Shown here: piece after piece, positions 4,513 through 9,021 of the stretch | Layout of the letters: each line of letters begins with the position of its first letter | Position numbering within the stretch: position 1 is the first letter of the stretch | DNA from: Pseudomonadota bacterium | GTDB taxonomy: Bacteria; Pseudomonadota; Gammaproteobacteria; Burkholderiales; Burkholderiaceae_D | NCBI GenBank assembly: GCA_023389425.1 | Contig: JAEWEK010000318.1 | Span: 1-9,021, forward strand | DNA length: 9,021 nucleotides | Direction: 5' to 3' | The notes under the pieces: generated by a model | The model's input: the letters and a program-made list of their open reading frames with translations, nothing else | The model's database searches: none | Told to the model about the DNA's origin: nothing | Translations under genes and position numbers: made by a program

Positions 4513-5913
4513 ATGAAACGCCGCACCCTGCTTCGCGCCCTCGGCGCCGTCGGACTTCCCGGCAGCCTCACCGCCTGCGGCGGAGGCGGTGCCGCCTCGT
4601 CGCCACAGGTCAATCCCATCGCCGCCCGCATCGACAGCATCATCCTCGACAAGACCGGCTACTTCGTCGGCGATTCGGCCAGGCTGACGGCACGCTTTTC
4701 CGGCACCGGGCGCCTGGAGCCGGGCGCGATCGCGGTCATCAGCGACGTCGCCTTGACGCTCGGGCCATTGACCAAGAACACCACCTACACGCTGGTCGTC
4801 ACCTCCGGGCAACTTGAAGTGAAGCAAGACATCCTGGTGCCGGTCGCCTACCGCCATACCTTCACGACATTGCAGATGGGTCCGGCACGCGCCGCGCACC
4901 AGGCTGTCCTGCTGGCCGATGGCCGCGTGCTCCTGCTTGGCGGCGAAGGCAACGGCGTCGCTTCGCCGACCTCGGTAGTCGCCTTCAACTGGCAGACCCG
5001 CGCCTTCGCCACCATCGGCGACCTGTTGACGGGACGCACGGAACACACGGCCACCGCCCTGGGCGACGGCACCGTGCTGGTGGTCGGCGGCTCGCGCAAC
5101 GTGTCGGGCACGCCGCTGGCCGAGCGCTTCGATCCGCGCACCGGCGTCTCGCGCGCCACGGCCGGGCAACCGGTCGACAACCGCTGGCAGCACACGGCCA
5201 CGCTCCTGCCCGACAGCAAGGTGCTGATTGCCGGCGGCCGCACCAGCTCCGCCAATGGCAGCAGCGACACGATGGACCTGTTCGATCCCGCCACCGACCA
5301 GTTCACGCGCCTGCCGGCACGCCTGGCATTCAAGCGCTACGGCCATGTGGCGGTCAAGGTCACGGACACGACGGTGATCCTGTACGGCGGCGCAAGTACC
5401 GCGGGCGCCTCGGTGCCGCCGGAGGAATTCGACATTCCGAGCCGCACCACCCAGGCCAAGGCGGCGCGCCCGGGCGATCCGGCAACGCGCATGAACCCGG
5501 CCATGGTCAAGCTGGCCAACAGCGACGTCCTCGTCGCCGGCGGCGGCCTGCTGCCCAACTACACGCCGCTGGCCTCGGTGGCCGCGATTGCCGTCGGCGG
5601 CATCGCCATCAACACGATGGCGCCGATGCTGGCCGCGCGCACCTTGCTGGCCGGCGCAACGCTGGCGGACGGGCGCGCCCTGCTGGCCGGCGGCGCCATC
5701 GACGATCCCTCCGGCGACCCGACCAAGCGGCCGGTCGCCCTCGCCAGCACCGAGCTCTACGCCTTGCAGCCCAACTCGGTGCAGGCCGGCCCGGCGATGG
5801 CCACGGGACGCTATTCCCACACCGCGACCGCGCTGCCCAACGGCATGGTGCTGATGGCCGGCGGCTACGGTGCCGACGGTATCGCCCTGGCCAGCGCCGA
5901 GCTGTACTCCTGA
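4513..5913 (+). CDS. seven-kelch-repeat lipoprotein
   Basis: A 466-residue exported protein. The N-terminus MKRRTLLRALGAVGLPGSLTAC has a lipobox (LTAC, Cys22) followed by GGGG, so a lipid-anchored envelope protein is predicted. The RRTLLR stretch also fits a Tat signal loosely. An Ig-like beta region (about 35-110) is followed by seven kelch motifs of the type H-A-.L-DG-VL-.GG. Their GG pairs are near residues 143, 192, 241, 292, 343, 393 and 450. The regular spacing of about 50 residues predicts one closed seven-bladed beta-propeller, the galactose-oxidase/kelch fold. The copper ligands of galactose oxidase are not recognisable, so a binding role is likelier than catalysis. The ligand is unknown. 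The start at 4513 is set by the signal peptide; no good ribosome site precedes it. A longer frame from 4324 would run into cbpA. Confidence 0.85.
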   Translation: MKRRTLLRALGAVGLPGSLTACGGGGAASSPQVNPIAARIDSIILDKTGYFVGDSARLTARFSGTGRLEPGAIAVISDVALTLGPLTKNTTYTLVVTSGQLEVKQDILVPVAYRHTFTTLQMGPARAAHQAVLLADGRVLLLGGEGNGVASPTSVVAFNWQTRAFATIGDLLTGRTEHTATALGDGTVLVVGGSRNVSGTPLAERFDPRTGVSRATAGQPVDNRWQHTATLLPDSKVLIAGGRTSSANGSSDTMDLFDPATDQFTRLPARLAFKRYGHVAVKVTDTTVILYGGASTAGASVPPEEFDIPSRTTQAKAARPGDPATRMNPAMVKLANSDVLVAGGGLLPNYTPLASVAAIAVGGIAINTMAPMLAARTLLAGATLADGRALLAGGAIDDPSGDPTKRPVALASTELYALQPNSVQAGPAMATGRYSHTATALPNGMVLMAGGYGADGIALASAELYS

Positions 5914-6022
5914 GCGGCGGCGGCAAGGTATCAAAAATGCGACAAGCGCTACTTTCAGTTTCACTGGACAAAAAGCAGTGGTAGATTTGCCACATCTGGA
6001 TTGGTCCTCGACGGGAATCAAG

Positions 6023-6925
6023 ATGAGCAAATGGGTGAAACGCACCAGCCTGGTGCTGGTCGGCCTGGCCGTGCTGATTGTCGCGTTGACGGTGGTCGGC
6101 AAGGTCCTTGGCGAGCGCAAGATGGTGCGCCAGGTGGCGATCGCGCTGCCGCCGCTGACGGTGCTGCCGGATCCGTCGCGCATCGACCAGGGCCGCTACC
6201 TGTTCACCACCCGCGGCTGCGCCGAGTGCCATGGCGGCAATGGCGCCGGCAAGGTGGTCATCAGGGACGGCGGCATGTTCGTGGTCGCGCCCAACATCAC
6301 CGGCGGCGCCAACAGCGCCACCACCGCCTACAAGGTCGAGGACTGGGTGCGCACGGTGCGCCACGGCGTCAAGCCGGACGGGCGCCCCGTCATCGTCATG
6401 CCGAGTGCCGACTACAACCGCCTGAGCGACGAGGACATGGCCGCGCTCGTCGCTTATGTGCGGCAGATGCCGGCGGTCGCCGGCGAAAAGGCGCGGATCG
6501 AGGTGCCGGTGCCGGTGACCGTGCTGTACGGATTCGGCGCCATCAAGGACGCGGCCGAACAAATCGACCACCAGCTGCCGCCGCCGCAAGCCCTGCAGCC
6601 GGAGGCAAGCGTGGCCTACGGCGCCTATGTGGCCAACACCTGCATCGGCTGTCACGGGCCGCAACTGTCCGGCGGAAAAATCCCGGGCGGTGCGCCGACC
6701 TGGCCAGCCGCCGCCAACCTGACTCCCGGCAAAGGCAGCGCGATGGCGAGGTATCCGACGCCGGAGCTGTTCATCGCGATGATGCGCAGCGGGCAGCGGC
6801 CGGATGGGGCGGCGATCAGTGCGGTCATGCCGTTTGGGTCGCTGGGCAAGATGAACGAGACGGAGCTGCGGGCCTTGCACGCCTACCTTTTGACGGTGCC
6901 GGCGAGGGAAGCGGGGATGCGTTAG
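6023..6925 (+). CDS. membrane-anchored diheme cytochrome c
   Basis: A 300-residue c-type cytochrome. Residues 7-27 form an N-terminal hydrophobic helix with a basic start (MSKWVKR), most likely an uncleaved anchor that puts the rest in the periplasm. There are two class I cytochrome c domains: CAECH at 66-70 (domain about 54-152) and CIGCH at 207-211 (about 195-293). Candidate axial methionines are M126 (VIVMPSADYNRLSDEDM) and M269 (AVMPFGSLGKMNETEL), so both hemes probably have His/Met ligation. The layout resembles electron-carrier subunits of periplasmic dehydrogenases, but no dehydrogenase is next to it, so the donor and acceptor are unknown. The start at 6023 is supported by the anchor and a GGGA eight bases ahead. 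The 109-bp gap from the kelch gene contains small inverted repeats (CACTG/CAGTG, 5962-5980) but no clear promoter. Confidence 0.92.
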   Translation: MSKWVKRTSLVLVGLAVLIVALTVVGKVLGERKMVRQVAIALPPLTVLPDPSRIDQGRYLFTTRGCAECHGGNGAGKVVIRDGGMFVVAPNITGGANSATTAYKVEDWVRTVRHGVKPDGRPVIVMPSADYNRLSDEDMAALVAYVRQMPAVAGEKARIEVPVPVTVLYGFGAIKDAAEQIDHQLPPPQALQPEASVAYGAYVANTCIGCHGPQLSGGKIPGGAPTWPAAANLTPGKGSAMARYPTPELFIAMMRSGQRPDGAAISAVMPFGSLGKMNETELRALHAYLLTVPAREAGMR

Positions 6926-6939
6926 CGGTGTGCGTGAAA

Positions 6940-7028
6940 AATGGGGTTCCCGCCTGCGCGGGAACGACGGAGTTATGCAAAATATTGCATAAAAATAGCG
7001 TCATTCCCGCGCAGGCGGGAACCCCATT
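6940..7028. repeat. REPIN: two inverted REPs around an internal palindrome
   Basis: Two 30-base arms (6940-6969 and 6999-7028) are inverted copies that differ at one base. Each arm is itself a hairpin; the left reads GTTCCCGC-CTGC-GCGGGAAC with a perfect 8-bp stem. Between them a second, AT-rich palindrome occurs: TTATGCAA, AATA, TTGCATAA (6973-6992). The whole 89-base unit can fold as one long hairpin or as a three-stem cruciform. It lies in the 188-bp gap between the cytochrome and MATE genes and could end or stabilise the cytochrome transcript. The core matches the REPs at 627-660 and 703-736, so they appear to be one genomic family, probably mobilised by a RAYT protein elsewhere. Confidence 0.85.
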
Positions 7029-7080
7029 CTGCGTGCGGACCGACCGCTCCAACTGCCGCACGCAACATTGGCAATACCGC

Positions 7081-7086
7081 TAAAAT
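7081..7086 (+). promoter_or_regulatory. possible -10 box of the MATE gene
   Basis: TAAAAT matches five of six bases of the -10 consensus and lies 27 bases before the ATG at 7114, just after the REPIN. This would give a short leader of about 20 bases without a ribosome site. No good -35 box is seen at 16-18 bases. Confidence 0.3.
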
Positions 7087-7113
7087 GACCGGTTTCCCCA
7101 CACATTCCGGCCC

Positions 7114-8505
7114 ATGACGTCCAGCACCGCAATCACTCCCTCCACCCCGGTCCGCACCGAAATCGCCACCCTGTGGCGCTTGTCCTGGCCCATGCTGGTC
7201 GGCCAGGTGGCGACGGTGGGCATGGGCGTGGCGGACGTGGCGATGACGGGCCACGTCAGTGCCGCCGAACTGGCCGCCGTGTCGCTCGGTGCCTCGGTCT
7301 GGTCGATCGTGCTGGTCACCGTGATGGGCACGATGATGGCGATTAACACCGTCGTCGCCCACGAAATCGGCGCCGCGCGCCACGACAAGATCCCGCACTC
7401 GGTCCGCTCCAGCCTGTGGAAAGGCGCCATCGTCGGCATCGTCGCCTGCCTGCTGGCCAACCTGTGCACCCTGCTGTTCGACCACATCGGGCTGGAACAG
7501 GACGTGGCCGACCGCGCAGCGGTCTTCCTGCACGTCATCAGCGCCGGCATGCCGGCCTTCGCCTGCTACCGTGCGCTGTACGGCTATACCACCAGCATCA
7601 ACCAGACCAAGCCGGTGATGATGATCGCCATCGGCGGCCTGGTGTTCAACATCGTGCTCAACTACCTGCTGGTGTTCGGCCACTTCGGCCTGCCGAAGCT
7701 GGGCGCGGTCGGCTGCGCGGTGTCCACCGCCACCGGCATGTGGCTGATGCTGGCCGCGATGGTGTGGTGGATCCGCACCGCGCCGGTCTACCGCGCCACC
7801 TATCCCTTCTCGCAATGGGACGGCCCGGACTGGCCCGAGATCCGCGGCATGTTCAAGCTCGGCCTGCCGATCGGCGTGACCTACTTCGCCGAAGTCAGCG
7901 CCTTCGGCCTGATCAGCCTGCTGGTGGCGCGCTTCGGCGTGGTGCAGGTGTCGGCGCACCAGATCGCGCTGAACTTCACGTCGCTGGTGTTCATGGTCCC
8001 GCTCAGCTTCGGCATCGGCGTGCTGACCCGCGTCGGCCAGGCCATGGGCGAAGGCGATCCGCGGCGCGCCCGCTTCGTGGCGCGCACCGGCGTCGGCCTG
8101 TGCCTGGCCTTCGGCTTCTTCTCCGCCGCCTTCATCGCCATCTTCCGCTGGGACATTGCGCGCGCCTATACCTCGGACCTGACGGTGCAGGCCACCACGG
8201 TCAAGCTGCTGCTGTTCGCCGCGCTGTTCCAGCTGTCCGACTCGACCCAGGTCGCGGCGGCCTCGGCGATCCGCGGCTACAAGGTGACGCGGCCGCCGAT
8301 GCTGATCCACATGCTGGCGTTCTGGGTGTTCGCATTGCCGCTCGGCTGCGTGCTGGGACTGGCGCCGCAGTGGGTGCCGTTCGCGCCCAGCGTGCCGATG
8401 GAAGCGACCGGCTTCTGGATCGCGCTCATCATCGGACTGACGGTGGCGGCGGTCGGCCTGTCGTGGTTCCTGGAGCGTTTGTCGCGCCAAAAAGCGCTGG
8501 CCTGA
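7114..8505 (+). CDS. MATE family multidrug efflux transporter (NorM-like)
   Basis: A 463-residue inner-membrane antiporter that expels cationic drugs or dyes in exchange for Na+ or H+. The length is typical for NorM-type MATE proteins, and hydrophobicity fits 12 membrane helices in two similar halves. The first half opens with LSWPMLVGQVATVGMGVADV (about residues 23-42) and HVSAAELAAVSLGASVW. The second half begins near 243 with FKLGLPIGVTYFAEVSAFG and contains VSAHQIALNFTSLVFMVPLS, both characteristic MATE motifs. The substrate cannot be read from the sequence. The start at 7114 lacks a Shine-Dalgarno site and overlaps (ATGA) the stop of a 10-codon upstream frame at 7085-7117. The gene seems to stand alone, with a REPIN before it and a peptidase gene 78 bp after it. 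There are no frameshifts or internal stops. Confidence 0.95.
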   Translation: MTSSTAITPSTPVRTEIATLWRLSWPMLVGQVATVGMGVADVAMTGHVSAAELAAVSLGASVWSIVLVTVMGTMMAINTVVAHEIGAARHDKIPHSVRSSLWKGAIVGIVACLLANLCTLLFDHIGLEQDVADRAAVFLHVISAGMPAFACYRALYGYTTSINQTKPVMMIAIGGLVFNIVLNYLLVFGHFGLPKLGAVGCAVSTATGMWLMLAAMVWWIRTAPVYRATYPFSQWDGPDWPEIRGMFKLGLPIGVTYFAEVSAFGLISLLVARFGVVQVSAHQIALNFTSLVFMVPLSFGIGVLTRVGQAMGEGDPRRARFVARTGVGLCLAFGFFSAAFIAIFRWDIARAYTSDLTVQATTVKLLLFAALFQLSDSTQVAAASAIRGYKVTRPPMLIHMLAFWVFALPLGCVLGLAPQWVPFAPSVPMEATGFWIALIIGLTVAAVGLSWFLERLSRQKALA

Positions 8506-8583
8506 CGGCGGGATATTTACAGCTTTTCAGGGACGAGTCTGGTATTGTCTCGGGGTTACAAAAATTACCCCAAAGAGACACCC

Positions 8584-9021
8584 ATGCGCCTTCTTTTTGC
8601 CCTGCTGGCCGCCGCCTTCGCGGCCCAGCCCGCCCTCGCCGATCAACTCACGCTCGACCGCATCTACGCCGACCCGGCGCTGTCCGGTCCCGGCGTGCGC
8701 AACCTGCGCGTATCGCCCGACGGCGAGCGCGTCACCTTCCTGCGCGGCCGTCCGGACAACCAGTTCCAGATGGACCTGTGGGAATACAATATGAAGGACA
8801 AGACCACGCACCGCCTGGTCGACTCCAAGAAGCTGGTTCCCGAAGAACACCTTTCGGCCGCCGAGAAGGCCCGCCGCGAGCGCGCCCGCACGGCCAGCCT
8901 GTCGGGCATCATCAGCTACAGCTGGGCGCCGAGCGGCAAGCAGCTGCTGGTCCCGATCGCGGGCGACCTCTACCTGGTCGACGTCGCCAATCCGGACCAG
9001 GCGCGCAAGGTCGCCTCGGGC
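8584..9021 (+). CDS. dipeptidyl peptidase IV (S9 family), N-terminal part cut by the right edge
   Basis: The first 146 codons of an exported serine peptidase that removes X-Pro dipeptides from peptide N-termini. A signal peptide is clear (MRLLFALLAAAFAAQPALA, cut before DQ), so it acts in the periplasm or outside. The visible part is the start of the eight-bladed propeller domain: LTLDRIYADPALSGPGVRNL, then VSPDGERVTFLRGR and QMDLWEYN. Next come a helical insert with EEHLSAAEKARRERAR and the block YSWAPSGKQLLVPIAGDLYL. This order matches, as I recall it, DPP IV of Stenotrophomonas-type bacteria. The catalytic Ser-Asp-His domain is expected about 600 residues further on, beyond the window. AAAGAGA, ending five bases before the ATG, is a modest ribosome site. 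It follows the MATE gene by 78 bp with no shared function evident, so it probably has its own promoter. Confidence 0.9.
   Translation, partial: MRLLFALLAAAFAAQPALADQLTLDRIYADPALSGPGVRNLRVSPDGERVTFLRGRPDNQFQMDLWEYNMKDKTTHRLVDSKKLVPEEHLSAAEKARRERARTASLSGIISYSWAPSGKQLLVPIAGDLYLVDVANPDQARKVASG

Noticed and set aside
5962..5993. short inverted repeats CACTG/CAGTG and GTGG/CCAC before the cytochrome gene
   Set aside because: Stems of 4-5 bases overlap each other and have no match to an operator I know. They were noted but not annotated.
4507..6183. 558-codon minus-strand open frame opposite the kelch gene
   Set aside because: It is antisense to a protein with a clear signal peptide and seven kelch motifs. 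Its translation is rich in Arg, Gly and His with no domain, as is typical of frames opposite GC-rich genes.
6973..8490. 505-codon minus-strand open frame opposite the MATE gene
   Set aside because: The translation is His/Asp/Gln/Arg-rich without structure, while the plus strand encodes a well-formed transporter. It is a shadow of the high GC content.
8553..8572. GGGGT...ACCCC hairpin ahead of the dipeptidyl peptidase gene
   Set aside because: There are only 5 pairs with a 10-base AT-rich loop just before the ribosome site. It could be chance, and nothing suggests a known riboswitch or operator.

Overview
The window looks like chromosomal DNA of a high-GC betaproteobacterium, most likely Burkholderiales/Oxalobacteraceae (Massilia-like). 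This rests on the GC-rich coding bias, the cbpA-cbpM pair, a DUF6582-type small protein, a glycine-zipper envelope protein, and REP repeats with a CGTC-TTCCCGC-GCAG-GCGGGAACCCC core. The genus is an inference. It was not tested by any search.

Left edge (1-1031, mostly minus strand): the first 174 codons of an F1 ATP synthase gamma subunit (atpG) run off the left edge. The gene expected just upstream, atpA, is absent. In its place lie a REP-like unit, a 170-bp palindromic element with 22-bp terminal inverted repeats abutted by 12-bp direct repeats, and a short decayed C-terminal fragment of a DJ-1/PfpI-family protein. The atp operon order therefore appears broken here.

Middle left (1032-3053, plus strand): a secreted DUF6624-like protein is followed 7 bp later by a small exported protein with two CX3C motifs. 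Then come a DUF6582-like 80-residue protein and a membrane-anchored glycine-zipper protein with a Gln/Pro/Ala-rich linker.

Centre (3089-4334, minus strand): the co-chaperone operon cbpA-cbpM (J-domain protein and its modulator). It converges on the glycine-zipper gene and diverges from the next gene.

Right half (4513-9021, plus strand): a lipoprotein with seven kelch motifs, a membrane-anchored diheme cytochrome c, a REPIN (two inverted REPs around a smaller palindrome), a MATE/NorM-type multidrug efflux transporter, and the first 146 codons of an exported dipeptidyl peptidase IV (S9 family).

Most of this is ordinary housekeeping and envelope content. I see no phage, CRISPR, toxin-antitoxin or defence system, and no RNA gene. 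The parts worth a second look are the repeat-rich synteny break next to atpG and the uncharacterised DUF6624/twin-CX3C pair.
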